The translations under genes and the position numbers were made by a program. This document shows, one piece after another, positions 38,264 through 49,584 of a stretch of DNA of 64,000 nt. Location: NCBI GenBank assembly GCA_016712665.1, contig JADJQP010000001.1:124001-188000 (forward strand). The letters run 5' to 3'. Numbering within the stretch: the stretch's first letter is position 1; each line of letters begins with the position of its first letter. The stretch is from Bacteroidota bacterium (GTDB taxonomy: Bacteria > Bacteroidota > Bacteroidia > Chitinophagales > Chitinophagaceae). The notes beneath the pieces are model-generated. The model searched no databases and was not told the origin of the DNA. It was given only the letters and a program-made list of their open reading frames with translations.

Positions 38264-39372
38264 TTAATTTTTCTTGGCGTTTTTGGCTTCAATACTCAAT
38301 GTAGCATGAGGCACTGCACGAAGACGGGCTTTGTCTATTAATTTGCCTGTGTCGCGACAAATACCATAGGTTTTATTCTCGATACGCACCAATGCTTGCT
38401 CGAGGTGGGTAATGAAGCTAATTTGTCGACTGGCCAATTGTGTAAATTGCTCGCGATCCATTGATGCACTTCCGTCTTCAATACTTTGATACTTATTTTC
38501 TGTATCTTCAGTACCGCCCTCATCTTTGCGCATAATAACTGCTTGCAAATATTGCAATTCATTTTTGGCAGTTTCCAATTTACGTTGAATCAATTCTCTG
38601 AACTCCATCAAATCTTCATCGCTGTATCGGTAGCTTGGTGAGGTATCGGCAGTGGTATTGTCTAAAATAGATCGTCTGCTTTCAGGTTCATATTTTTTCA
38701 CTACTATTTCGTCTTCTCCTTTTCGTTTCATATCTCGTGTTTTTCTATGAGCAATCACCTTACCGGTATCATTTTTAAGATTTGGTGCTGCAAATGTGTT
38801 GGTTTTATAAGCATCAATTCGTTTGGGCAAAGTATTATTGCTACTGGTAATAAGGGTTTTGGTTGGGCCTGACTTCTTATCTGCCTTCTTGGGTTTTACG
38901 GGTTTTTCTTTAATAATCTTTACTTTTTCTATTTTAACCGGCTTTTCCTTTACCGCTTTAACCGGCTTGGCAGCTATTTTTTTTATTTCTTTTTGTGCAA
39001 CGGGTTTTGCAATCGGTTTTTTGGCTACCGGCTTAGGGGCTGCCTTTTTTACAATCGGCTTTGCTGCGGGTTTTTTGGCTACCGGCTTAGGGGCAACCTT
39101 TTTCACCACGGGTTTTGGAGCAACTTTCTTTGCTACCGGCTTCGCAACGGCTTTTTTTGCCGCAGGTTTTACCACTGCTTTTTTCGGAGCAGGCTTTGCC
39201 ACTGCCTTTTTCGGAGCAGGTTTTGCAGGAGCTTTTTTGACAACCGGTTTTGCCACTACTTTTTTAGGGGCAGGTTTTGCCGCAGCTTTCTTAACGGGAG
39301 TTCCTTTTTAGGTGCGCTCTTAACAACTTTTTTAGCAATTGCCTTTTTAGGGGCCGGTTTTTTTGCAGCCAT
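38264..39372 (-). CDS. DksA/TraR-family protein with histone-H1-like N-terminal tail, frameshifted
   Basis: The C-terminal ~130 residues are DksA/TraR-like: a coiled coil (LMEFRELIQRKLETAKNELQ) and YGICRDTGKLIDKARLRAVP, with only one of the four zinc Cys, as is usual for this Bacteroidota group. The N-terminal half is Lys/Ala/Pro repeats (PKKAVAKPAPKK), like histone H1. The uninterrupted frame starts at 39256, but ATG at 39372 (MAAKKPAPKKAIAKKVVK) followed by one base added in the plus-strand TTCC at 39303-39304 leads into the same repeat frame (GTPVKKAAAKPAPKK), giving about 369 residues. It starts 5 bases after ileS, a conserved pairing. Confidence 0.8.
38880..39372 (-). repeat. Lys/Ala/Pro coding repeat
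   Basis: Codes for the tail of the DksA-like gene with units such as AKPAPKKAV and AKPVAKK. On the plus strand the text GGTTTTGCCACTGC-like units recurs many times. Such runs favour slippage and assembly error, and a frameshift lies inside at about 39303. Confidence 0.75.
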
Positions 39373-39377
39373 ATCCT

Positions 39378-42300
39378 TTAATTTGTTTTTGTGATAGAAA
39401 CTTTTATTTTGTGCTCATTGACCTCTATATCAGTCCCACTCTGTATTTGAGAAGAAAATTCTAATGTGTCAGCCAAAATTTCCGTGCAAATATATGAATA
39501 AAACTCATTAAGAGGATTTTTTAACATTTCATAATCCTCAATTGAAACTGCAATTCGGTCTGTTAATTCGAAATTGCTGTCCTTTCTGATTTTTTGAATT
39601 TTATTGACAAATTCACGTGCCAGCCCTTCTGATATCAATGTTGGCGTCATATTGGTATCTAAGGCTACTGTTAAGCTTCCCTTAGAGGCAACCAATAAAC
39701 CGGTATATCGTCGGAAGTAATTTCTACATCATTGAGCCCTATTTCTATTTCTTCACCTTCAATATTTACTAACAAACATTCATTTCGTTCGAGTTCTAAA
39801 ATTTCATTCGAGCCTAATTGAGCAATAGCCTGCGCCACTGCCTTCATTTTGGCCCCCATTCTGCTACCAAGGGTTTTGAAATTGGCTTTGATTTTCTTCT
39901 GAATCAAATTATTATCTGCCGCAATAAACTCAATTTCCTTGATATTGACTTCACCCTTAATAATCTCCTGAACCGATTCTATTTTGGCCTCCATAGTAGG
40001 GTCAATCAAGGGGATAATGGCTTTTTGCAAAGGTTGCCGAACCTTAATATTCGATTTTTTACGTAATGACAGTAATAGCGAACAAGTATCTTGTGCCAAT
40101 TGCATTCTCTCTTCTAATTTGGTGTCAATATCGTCAATAATCACCAATGGGAAATCGCATAGATGCACCGATTTTTTATGCTCCCGATTGCTACATGCAT
40201 TTAAATTTCGGTACAACCAATCGCTAAAGAAGGGCGAGAAGGGTGCAATCAATTTCGATAAGGTTTCGAGGCACTCGTATAAGGTTTGATAGGCTGAGAT
40301 TTTATCGAATTCGTATTCTCCTTTCCAAAACCTTCGACGACAAAGACGTACATACCAATTACTGAGACATTCATCTACAAAAAGGTCTATTGCCCTGCCC
40401 GCTTTGGTAGGTTCATAATCGTCCATGTAGGTTTGTACATTCTGAATAAGCGTATGTAAGGTGGAAATCACCCATCGATCCAGTTCAGGACGTTTTTGGA
40501 TGGGTATATATTGTTCCTTAAATGAAAAATGGTCGACATTGGCATACAATGCAAAAAATGTATAGGTATTATATAAGGTATTGAAAAGTTGTCTTTGTGA
40601 TTCTTCAATTCCTTTTATGTCAAATTTCAAACTGTCCCATGGCGATGCATTGGTAATCAAATACCATCGAGTGGCATCTGCACCATACTTATTGATGGTT
40701 TCAAAGGGGTCCACTACATTTCCAAGTCGCTTACTCATTTTGTTTCCAAACTTGTCAAGTACAAACCCGTTTGCTACCACTGTTTTGTAAGCCACCGAAT
40801 CAAATAACAAAACGGATAAGGCATGCAAGGTATAAAACCATCCACGTGTTTGATCAACACCTTCTGCAATAAAATCGGCCGGAAAAGCGGGTGGTAAAAT
40901 AGACTTCAAATTCTCTGAAGCATTGTCACCTTTTGCCAAGGCCTCATATCTCTTATCTGAAAAAGGGAAATGCCATTGCGCATAGGGCATGGCTCCACTA
41001 TCAAACCAAACATCAATTAAATCTGGTTCGCGATACATTTTTTTTCCGGAAGGTGATTTTAAGATTACTTGATCGATATAAGGTTTGTGCACATCCTTCA
41101 ACTCCCTTTCAGGACTTTCTTCATGCAAATGTTCTTTGATTTCGGCGATGCTGCCACAGCAAATTTCTTCGCTACCATCTTCGGTACGCCACATTGGCAA
41201 AGGAGTTCCCCAAAAACGACTTCTGCTTAAATTCCAATCCACCATATTTTCGAGCCAGTTTCCGAAACGGCCTTCGCCGGTGGCTTTTGGTTTCCAGTTA
41301 ATGGTTTTATTCAATGCTACCATTCTGTCTTTCACGGCAGTGGTCCGCACAAACCAGGCATCCAGCGGATAATAAATAATGGGTTTATCGGTACGCCAAC
41401 AATGCGGATAGGAATGTTCATACTTCTCCACCTTGAATGCTTGGCCTCTTTTTTTCAAGGCAATGGCAATATCAACATTGACATCCTGATAGTCTTTTTC
41501 GTCTTTGTAATTTTTTACATAACGGCCGCTGTATCCACCACTTCCAACAATGAACTTACCTTCCCGATCGATCAGTGTAACAATTCCTAAATTATTTTTT
41601 TGTCCGACCTTATAATCATCCGCACCAAATGCAGGTGCTGTGTGTACAATGCCTGTTCCGTCTTCAGTGGTTACAAAATCGCCAGATACCACTCTAAACG
41701 GATTGGCGTTCGGTGTGGTTTCTTTTATTTTTTCAAGAGTGTTTGCTTCAAACGTAAAAAGTTGTTCATATTGCAACCCCTCTAATTCAGAGCCTTTATA
41801 TAAGCCCAACACTTTGTACGGAATTACTTTTGAATCAGCGGTATAGCTCTCAAAGTCGCCATCTTCTGCTTCCGGTTTAAAATATTTTGACAAAAGCAAT
41901 TCGGCCAGTACCACGTATTGCAACTGATGCGTATAGGGATTAATGGTTTTCACCAAGGCATAGTTGATATTGGGCCCTACTGTTAATCCTAAATTAGAGG
42001 GAAGGGTCCAGGGTGTGGTAGTCCATGCCATGAAGTACACCTTATCAATAGCCTCAGAGCGATCGATGTTTTGCAATAGTTGTGCCTGCGAGGCTTCTAC
42101 AAGGGCAAACAATACCGTGGCACTGGTATCTTTTACATCTCTGTAGCAACCGGGTTGATTGATTTCATGCGAGCTCAATCCTGTTCCGGCAGCGGGTGAA
42201 TAGGGCTGTATGGAAACGGATTTGTATAAATAATTTTTTTTATGAAGTTCTTTTAAGCACCACCAAAGTGTTTCGATATAATCGTTTTCGTAGGTAACAT

Positions 42301-42751
42301 AGGGATGATCGAGGTCTACCCAATACCCCATTTTTTGAGTGATTTCATCCCATTTATCTTTAAACCGACCGACCGCCTCGCGACATTTTTTATTATACTC
42401 TTCGATTGAAATTTTGGTGCCGATATCTTCTTTTGTAATTCCCAATTCCTTTTCCACCCCAAGCTCTATTGGCAAGCCATGTGTATCCCATCCTGCTTTT
42501 CTGTTTACTTCAAAGCCCTGCATGGTTTTGTACCGGCATACCATATCCTTTAGCGTTCGCGATATCACATGGTGGATACCGGGCATTCCATTAGCACTGG
42601 GGGGGCCTTCATAAAAAACAAAAGATGGCCTTCCTTTTCGATTGCTGACACTTTGTTCAAATGTATTCTCATTTTTCCAAATGGATACAATTTCAGACTC
42701 AAGCGAAGGAAGATGAAAGTGTTTCGGAATAGTATATGTAGAATCGGACAT
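39378..42751 (-). CDS. ileS: Isoleucyl-tRNA synthetase, frameshifted near the C-terminus
   Basis: Class I synthetase. HIGH-type motif PSANGMPGIHHVISRT near residue 55, the editing domain in the middle (TTTPWTLPSNLGLTVG) and KMSKR in GNKMSKRLGNVVDPF. The main frame (42751-39671) ends atypically after SDDIP; one base added at plus-strand 39700-39703 continues GLLVASKGSLTVALDTN into the piece ending at 39378, for a total of about 1124 residues. An essential single-copy gene is unlikely to be broken, which points to a sequence error. A TACCTTTG box (complement of 42772-42779) 20 bases upstream is its likely -7 element. Confidence 0.95.
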
Positions 42752-42946
42752 GAGGCGTATAAAAATGTGCGCAAAGGTAGGAAATTTTTTGTACCGAACA
42801 CATAATATCGATGGTGTTCGGATGAATGATTACGATGCACGGATAATAGGGTTTGCGCTCAAAAATTCGATGCAAAATAGGCGCTGAAAAGGAAAGAATC
42901 TAAAACCAAAGAAGTGGAAGGGCTACATGACTTCGCATAGGGTATT

Positions 42947-45423
42947 TTATTCCAATTCAAGCATGGTATTTTGGTTTGACTTGATGCGAAAATCGAGGAT
43001 ATTGGACCCCATTTGTGGCAAATTCGGATTTTTGGGATAAATGATTTTGTACTTGCCCGGTTGAAGTTCTATAGTTTGTGTGGACAAGCTACCGGTCAAC
43101 ACTTTTGAATAAAATACTTCAAACTTGTCGCCATGTTCATATTGCAATTGAATGGTACCCACTGGCTTACTATTGGTAATTTGCAAGGTTCCCGGTTCCG
43201 GTATTTGCAATTCATATAGGGCTCCAAAAGACATATCGATACTAAATTTACTTGCCGGCAAGGTAGCAATTTCTACATAATAGGTGCCGGGTTCGAACGG
43301 CAATTTATCGGTACATTTCTGCAACACGGTTGCTCCGGCAGCAAATCTTCTGTTTACAACGGCATTGTACTCTACCGGTCGCGCACGATTGCCCACATAG
43401 GCAAATGAAAGGGTGCCATCTGTCACCTGAATCGTAATTTTATTGAGTTTGTTGGGCAGGATGGTAACATTGTTTAGATACAAATCATTATACCCCACCA
43501 CCACTACATTGTACTTTCCTGCGCTCATATTTTGGGGCACCGGAATGCCAGCCTCCACAGCTCGCCGGAAGGAGCTTACCACACTTTTTGTTCCGGCATC
43601 TTTAAAAACAATTTCAGGAGTAGCATTCGGATATTTTTTGCCATTTCTTCCTTCAAAAAATACTTGCACTTTGGTTTCCTGACTATTTTCGACAGCCACT
43701 TCAAATTCGGTATCTGCTTTTTCTATCGGTTTAATTACTTTGGGTTTCGAGCTGGTATCTTTCTTTTTTACAACGATACCCATATCATCATCACTGAAAC
43801 GCAGGATACCCACTCCTTTATTGGGTTGTCTTGGAGGTATTTGCGGCAAACGATAGGCATAGGAATACCTCATCGGATATTTGTCCACTTTAAGAGTTCC
43901 CAATACTCCTTTTTTCTTCTCTTCTATTTCAAATCGAAGAATCGCTTTTTGTTTCGTATTGAACGTAATACTTTTGGGGCTTTTTAATGAAGCTGCCGTT
44001 TTGGTGGACGCATACTTTTGCATGGAAAGTCGTGGCATGATGTTGCTAACGCGTTTCACCGGTTCCTCCACTTCAAATCGTAGCGTAGCTTTTTTACCCT
44101 TATCGTATGCTCTGCTTTTGGCAGCAAGTACTACTTTATTTTCTGTTTTTTTATAGGAGTATTTTATAGGCCGCAAAAAAGGAAATATATCGGTATTGCG
44201 CACCAGCGGTTCCTCCACATCAAATCGTAGGGTGGCCTTTTTCCCTTATCGTAAGGTCTACTCTTTGCAACTATGACTGCTTTGTTTTCTGCTTTCTTAT
44301 TGGTATACCTTGCGGGTCGTAAAAAGGGAAATATGTCGGTGTTGCGCGTCAGAGGTTCCTCAAACTGGAACCGTAAAATGGCCTTGGCATTATTATTAGA
44401 TGCAAGTTCTTTTGGTTTTAAAACCGATTTGGCGGCAGTGGTTCCCTTGTATTTTGCGGCAATAATTTTTGGAAATACATCCGTCTTCTTCACAAAAGCA
44501 GGAATGGGTTTTTCCTCCTCAAAATTCATTTTAAGTGTAATGGAACTTGCCTTCACTTGAATAATATAAGCGGGCTTGAAAATAATTTTATCGTTTACCT
44601 TGATGGTATAGGGTACCATGCGTAATCTGGGAAAAATACTTTTTGATTTTACCAATTTCACTACAGGCACTGCTGGTGTTGCCAAATCGGTATCTTTAAT
44701 AACCGGCGGATTTGCAAAAACCGTTGGCAAATTCATTACCTTTGGTTTTTCCAATAAAGGGCGATTGGCATCTACTATCATCTTCACAGCCTTATCAATA
44801 TCAGCTGAATCGGATACCTTAATAAAATTGCCCATACAGTCATACAATAGGTTCAGCTGTTCATTTCGATCGAGGCCGATGATATAGGGTTTCACCTTTA
44901 TTTTTTTCTCAATAAATTCTTTAAAAGTATTGCATACATCTCCGTTACAACTTTCGCCACCATCTGTTATAAATATGATGGAATAATCGTATAATCGTGC
45001 ATCCATCAGTTCGTTTTCGGAGGCCTGTTTGAGACTGTAGGCGATGGGTGAAAACCCTATAGGCTTGATATTTTTCAAACGCGTATTAATTTGCGCCACA
45101 TTTTGAATATTGAAGGGCACTTCGAGTCGGGTATCGGTACAATTTTTTTCTTGCGCCGGAAACTGTGTACCATAGGCTCTTACGGCAAACTCCACCTCAT
45201 TGTTGAGGGCATACACACTATCAATTATTTTAAGTAAAATATTGGAGGCGATATCAAATCGTGAATACTTTGGATTCCATTGATAGGTCATGCTGGAAGA
45301 GGCATCGAGCAAAAAAAGGATGCGAGATTTTTTAACAGATTGTCCAAAAAGAAAAAAGGGGATACAAAAAAATATCCCTATTGTGATGATTACTTTTTGA
45401 TATTTCTTTTTGCCTCTATTCAT
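42947..45423 (-). CDS. von Willebrand A protein with tandem ~50-residue repeats, frameshifted
   Basis: ATG at 45423 touches the transketolase stop (TAAATG). Signal peptide/anchor VIITIGIFFCIPFFLFGQ, then a vWA domain (residues ~34-220) with the MIDAS motif FLLDASSSM and FITDGGESCNGD. From about residue 258 the protein is built of repeats of about 50 residues with the core KATLRFEVEEPxxRxTDIFP and a Y near +30. The frame breaks in the A5 run opposite plus-strand 44238-44242 (DKGK, then KATLRFDVEEPLVRN in the next frame). Pieces 45423-44164 and 44218-42947 join to about 825 residues. The C-terminal ~280 residues are beta-rich (YNVVVVGYNDLYLNNVTI). Probably exported and displayed or periplasmic; no T9SS module is seen. 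Function unknown. Confidence 0.75.
43859..44553 (-). repeat. Tandem coding repeats of the vWA protein
   Basis: Five units of about 48-55 codons. They start near KASSITLKMNFEEEKP (44553), NAKAILRFQFEEPLTR (44388), KATLRFDVEEPLVRN (about 44239), KATLRFEVEEPVKRV (44092) and KAILRFEIEEKKKG (43948). Units two and three are nearly identical, including NTDIFPFLRP, so they are a recent duplication; the outer units have diverged. A partial unit (SKSIFPRLRMVPY) precedes the array. Confidence 0.8.
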
Positions 45424-46257
45424 TTAATAATCGCCCAATGTTTCGGGAAGTTGCGCCAGAGCAGCAGCAAGCTGGTCGTCGCTTGGAGCGATGCCATGCC
45501 ATTCATGTGAACCTTCCATAAAGTCGACTCCCTTACCCATCTCTGTCTTCATTAAAATACAAATGGGCTTTCCCTTGCCTAAGAATGTTTTTGCTGTTTT
45601 CAAGGTGGCAGTGATTTCATCCATTTGATTTCCATCCATTTCCAAAACCTCCCAACCAAAAGCCAACCATTTCTCTTTCAAATTGCCCAGGCTCATTACC
45701 TGATTGGTGCTTCCGTCTATTTGTTGACCATTCAAATCAACTGTAGCAATTAGATTATCTACTTTATGATGGGCGGCAAACATCATCGCTTCCCAATTTT
45801 GCCCTTCTTGTAATTCGCCATCCCCGTGTAAGGAATACACTATTGAAGCATCCTGATTTAATTTCTTGGTCAATGCTGCGCCAATAGCAACACTAAGACC
45901 TTGCCCCAACGAACCGCTGGCGATACGCACACCGGGCAAATGTTCGTGTGTAGCGGGATGGCCTTGCAGACGCGTATTCAATTTTCGAAAGCTGGCCAAC
46001 TCTGCTACCGGAAAATAGCCGCTACGTGCCAATACACTGTAAAACAGAGGGGAAATATGTCCGTTTGAAAGAAAAAATAAATCTTGCCCCTTTCCATCCA
46101 TATCGAAATCGGGGTTATGATTCATTTCACTGAAATAAAGATTTACCAAAAAATCGGTACAACCCAATGAGCCGCCCGGATGACCACTTTGAACACCATG
46201 TACCATTCGTACGATATCTCTCCTCACTTGAGAGGCGATTTCAGTTAAATTCTGCAT
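45424..46257 (-). CDS. Transketolase, N-terminal subunit
   Basis: 277 residues, the thiamine-diphosphate-binding half of a split transketolase: QSGHPGGSLGCTDFLVNLYF at the N-terminus, GSLGQGLSVAIGAAL and the TPP motif HGDGELQEGQNWEAMMFA then DLNGQQIDG. The C-terminal half (pyrimidine-binding), normally encoded immediately downstream, is missing here: the vWA gene occupies that place with no gap. The full enzyme moves two-carbon units in the pentose phosphate pathway. The C-half must lie elsewhere if the enzyme works. A TACCTTTG box (complement of 46293-46300) is a possible promoter element. Confidence 0.92.
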   Translation of the reverse strand: MQNLTEIASQVRRDIVRMVHGVQSGHPGGSLGCTDFLVNLYFSEMNHNPDFDMDGKGQDLFFLSNGHISPLFYSVLARSGYFPVAELASFRKLNTRLQGHPATHEHLPGVRIASGSLGQGLSVAIGAALTKKLNQDASIVYSLHGDGELQEGQNWEAMMFAAHHKVDNLIATVDLNGQQIDGSTNQVMSLGNLKEKWLAFGWEVLEMDGNQMDEITATLKTAKTFLGKGKPICILMKTEMGKGVDFMEGSHEWHGIAPSDDQLAAALAQLPETLGDY

Positions 46258-46329
46258 TTGTATAAACGTATTATAGAAAAAATATTAGTATGCAAAGGTA
46301 GAAGTTTGGCTTGTACTTTGAAAATAAAA

Positions 46330-46354
46330 AAACCATGCTTTTTACACATGGTTT
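46330..46354 (-). terminator. Terminator of the large metalloprotease gene
   Basis: Perfect 8-bp stem AAACCATG / CATGGTTT with a 9-base loop. Read on the minus strand it follows the protease stop (46419) by about 65 bases and ends in a T-rich tract (TTTATTTTC). Confidence 0.7.
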
Positions 46355-46418
46355 GTTTATTTGTAAGATTCTTTAGAATGCCACTTGAAATAGCTATTCT
46401 CTGCTAAGAAAGAACATT

Positions 46419-49373
46419 CTATTTGCGTATCGACACTTTGTGGATGGATTGTTTGCCATTCAATTCTAGTTTTAAAAAGTACACCGCAGAAGCCAAATGC
46501 GAAACATCTACCGATAATTTACCAGATGGGTTTACCGCTTCTGATTTTTGTATAAGTACCTCACCGATAGAATTGGTCAGCACATATTTTAAGGTTCCTT
46601 TTTCGGGTGTCAGAATGGTAAAGGAAGTGCTTGCCGGATTAGGATAAACAGCAGATTGTAAGGTGGTAATATCATTTACACCTGTAGGACCATTGCCCAA
46701 TTCCATAATGGCGATATCATCCACAGCGGCTTCTACCCAGGTACCGGTAACACCAGCTGAAACACTGTCGGTAGCCACAAACATAAATCGTATTTTAGAA
46801 CCTAATCCCATATTCGGAATAAAGATATTTCGTCTCCAACTTACGTCAGGTTGATACGTTCTTTCAATTTGAAACCAATTTACCCCATTGTCATAAGAGC
46901 CATACGCTTTCCATGGATCTTTGCGCGGGTTGCTGGAGCTTAAGCTATTTGAAAACCATCTGAAATACGAAATGATGGGAGAGGTATAGGTAGAAATATC
47001 AATTTCATCGGTTACCAAGCTGGTTCTTCCGTTATCCACGTCGGCATTACCTGCCTGAACGGTGGTGTCTGCTGCATTTCCTGTTACAGCACATTTTCCG
47101 CTACCATTGGTATGATCGGTAAAGGTTTGTTGTACATTTCCGTTGGTTTTAGAACCTACCGGTTTGGCTACAATCCACTTACCTGCACTGGCGTTATCTG
47201 TTGGTGCATTGCCAATAATCCAATTAGGGGATGCTGCCGTTACATTTTCAAAATCTTGATTATACACTTGATGGTATCCTATCGCTAAATAGTAGGGAAT
47301 GTTACGTTGGGTAGAGCCAATAGAAAAACGAGATTCTTTGGGAGATGAGGTAGCATAGGTACCTACATTGTCATATAAATTCAGGTAGTATTCATATACT
47401 TCGCCCATGGTAGTAGAAGGGAATACAGCTGAGTATGTAGTACCGCTTTTGGTCATGGTTAATGAATCTAAGGAAACAGAACCTTTGAGACGATAAAACA
47501 TTTTTACATCGCCCAAAAAGTTCGGAAAATCGGCAAGGGCCTCAGCAGAAAGCGTGATAGGTGTACCGCCGTTATAAATGCCCCATGGGCTGTGTACTAA
47601 ATCGGTATTCATGAGTAGATAAATGCCATGTGCTGCAAATGCATTCACAATATCGGTGAAGTGTGGCGTGCCGTCATTCAGATTGGCATTATTATCGTCA
47701 TAGGTTAATGCATCGATAAGAATATCATAGTACACCTGGCCTTCTGTACCGTCAGGTCCGTTGGCCAAACCATAATGAGATCTTGAAAACAAGTTAGACA
47801 TGCTGTCTATTGCGATGCTTAAATTCATGCCAGATGATAGGTTGATGGCATAATCCCACCATGCACCGGCAATAATTTCGCCATCATCATGCACCTCTCC
47901 GGTTATATGTTGCGGATAAATTTTTGGGTTGATATCATATCGACGGATGACACTATTCGGTTGATTAATAAAAAATCCAAGTCCAATTTTTGGACTTTTC
48001 AAAATGCTCATTGCCCATACATCGGAATATCCTTCGCCCATTCCTCCATTATCGAAACTAGACCCTTGATCGTCCCAAAATACATTGGTAATTCCATGAC
48101 CATATTCATGCGACATCACATCTCCTACATAAGAAAGAGCATTGCAGCCGTTGGCAGTGGTATAAAAATTAATAGAGGTTCCGTTGTAAAACGCATTGCA
48201 GTCGCCATCGGTCCTGTCTACCCGAGCCAATAAGGCATTATCCATAGCAGTGAAGTTCGGCAATTTGGTTTTCATGAAATCATGTATTTCATTGGTATGA
48301 TAATACACGTTGATATGTCTTTCAGTTGCATTTGGATTGGCAACGGCAAACGTCACATTATCGCCATTTGCAACATTAGCAGGTGAGTAGGTAGCTACGG
48401 TATTGCCATTAGCACCGGTCACTACTTTTACGTATTTCCCTTCGAGGCTGATGGTGGGTGTAACAGGGCCAGCGGGGGCTGCAGTAACTAAGCCGGCGGC
48501 ATCTGAATAATAGGTAGTTCCGCTTACAACTGTTTTGATATTTTTCAAAGGCATATTGATAGGCGTGCTAAAAGAATTTACGGGTAAAATATCACCCTTT
48601 ACTGAAAAACCGATATGAAGTACTTTGTTTTGACGATACAGGATATCGCCGTTAATAGCGTCCACATAGGTGAGATAATTTCCGGGAGTTTCTTTGTCGT
48701 CTTGTGTATGTACATTTACCACATAGGCCAGTTTGTAAATAACTTCGCCATCTTTTGGAAAAGGAAATATTTTTAAGGCAGGTTCAACCGCTGCATTCGT
48801 GATAGGTGTACTAATTGCCTTTTCAGCACTCACAATAGCGTCAGCAGGGGTCAATGCAGCATTCAATTGAGGAATATTGCGATGAGCATCCATACTAAAA
48901 AGCACGATTTTCAAATCTTGGGTAAAACGAACGCCCATTCTTGACCAAAGCACCTCTTGTCCATTATGCACTTGTTTGAAATCTACATTGATGTATTTTC
49001 CATCATTGGTATTGCGGATAAGTACCAACTCGTTTACCGGAATTTTAAAGTCGGCAAATTCATTTTGAAAAAAAGCCAGGGCTTTTGCCACGGCATCGTT
49101 TCCTCCTGCTGCATAGGTAATGGGCTCACCAAATGCACGGTGAGGAAGGCCGGTATAATTGCTGAAGCGAGCACCCCAACTTGGATATTTTGCTTTGAAC
49201 TGCAACCATTCGGGTAGTTTTTGCAATTGCGCCGAGGTAATACCACTTCGTGTTTCATTTGCATCGTTGAATGGTGTGATATTTGGATTTGCAGGACTTC
49301 CATGTGAATGTCCATCGGCAAAGGAGCCATACGAACCCGAAATAGCTAAAAAGATAAATAGTAGTTTCTTCAT
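46419..49373 (-). CDS. Thermolysin/fungalysin-like metalloprotease, T9SS-sorted
   Basis: 984 residues. Signal peptide MKKLLFIFLAISGSYGSFA, an FTP/PepSY-type propeptide (LPEWLQFKAKYPSWGARF onwards, about 45-250), then the catalytic domain with zinc motif SHEYGHGIT and the third ligand Glu in GGMGEGYSDVWAMS, an M4/M36-type arrangement. TPHFTDIVNAFAAHGIYLL is near the domain end. A jelly-roll-like region (ISTYTSPIISYFRWFSNS) follows, and the last ~80 residues are the T9SS module (VYPNPASTSFTIL, SAVYFLKLELNGKQ). Likely a secreted protease for protein degradation outside the cell. M36 is slightly favoured over M4. Confidence 0.88.
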   Translation of the reverse strand: MKKLLFIFLAISGSYGSFADGHSHGSPANPNITPFNDANETRSGITSAQLQKLPEWLQFKAKYPSWGARFSNYTGLPHRAFGEPITYAAGGNDAVAKALAFFQNEFADFKIPVNELVLIRNTNDGKYINVDFKQVHNGQEVLWSRMGVRFTQDLKIVLFSMDAHRNIPQLNAALTPADAIVSAEKAISTPITNAAVEPALKIFPFPKDGEVIYKLAYVVNVHTQDDKETPGNYLTYVDAINGDILYRQNKVLHIGFSVKGDILPVNSFSTPINMPLKNIKTVVSGTTYYSDAAGLVTAAPAGPVTPTISLEGKYVKVVTGANGNTVATYSPANVANGDNVTFAVANPNATERHINVYYHTNEIHDFMKTKLPNFTAMDNALLARVDRTDGDCNAFYNGTSINFYTTANGCNALSYVGDVMSHEYGHGITNVFWDDQGSSFDNGGMGEGYSDVWAMSILKSPKIGLGFFINQPNSVIRRYDINPKIYPQHITGEVHDDGEIIAGAWWDYAINLSSGMNLSIAIDSMSNLFSRSHYGLANGPDGTEGQVYYDILIDALTYDDNNANLNDGTPHFTDIVNAFAAHGIYLLMNTDLVHSPWGIYNGGTPITLSAEALADFPNFLGDVKMFYRLKGSVSLDSLTMTKSGTTYSAVFPSTTMGEVYEYYLNLYDNVGTYATSSPKESRFSIGSTQRNIPYYLAIGYHQVYNQDFENVTAASPNWIIGNAPTDNASAGKWIVAKPVGSKTNGNVQQTFTDHTNGSGKCAVTGNAADTTVQAGNADVDNGRTSLVTDEIDISTYTSPIISYFRWFSNSLSSSNPRKDPWKAYGSYDNGVNWFQIERTYQPDVSWRRNIFIPNMGLGSKIRFMFVATDSVSAGVTGTWVEAAVDDIAIMELGNGPTGVNDITTLQSAVYPNPASTSFTILTPEKGTLKYVLTNSIGEVLIQKSEAVNPSGKLSVDVSHLASAVYFLKLELNGKQSIHKVSIRK

Positions 49374-49584
49374 TAAAAATTTGTTTATAATTTAGAGGAG
49401 GTTAAAAATAGGTACAAAATAGAATTCAAGCAAAAAAATGCGGTCAATAATGGATGTTAGTCTATTATAGGCTATAGGTTTCAGCAATTAGGGTCGGGTG
49501 AGGCCATGGACTCTCATTTAAAATCGTTACAATTGCTTGCTAAAATCAGGAAATTTTTAGTACTAAAAGAAAGGGTTTCGGCGT

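Noticed and set aside
38000..38341. Plus-strand frame of 113 codons between atpD and the DksA-like gene
   Set aside because: It begins beside the atpD promoter, runs into the gene on the other strand and has no signal, domain or family feature.
38823..39394. Gly/Phe-rich plus-strand frames
   Set aside because: They are antisense shadows of the Lys/Ala/Pro repeat of the DksA-like gene.
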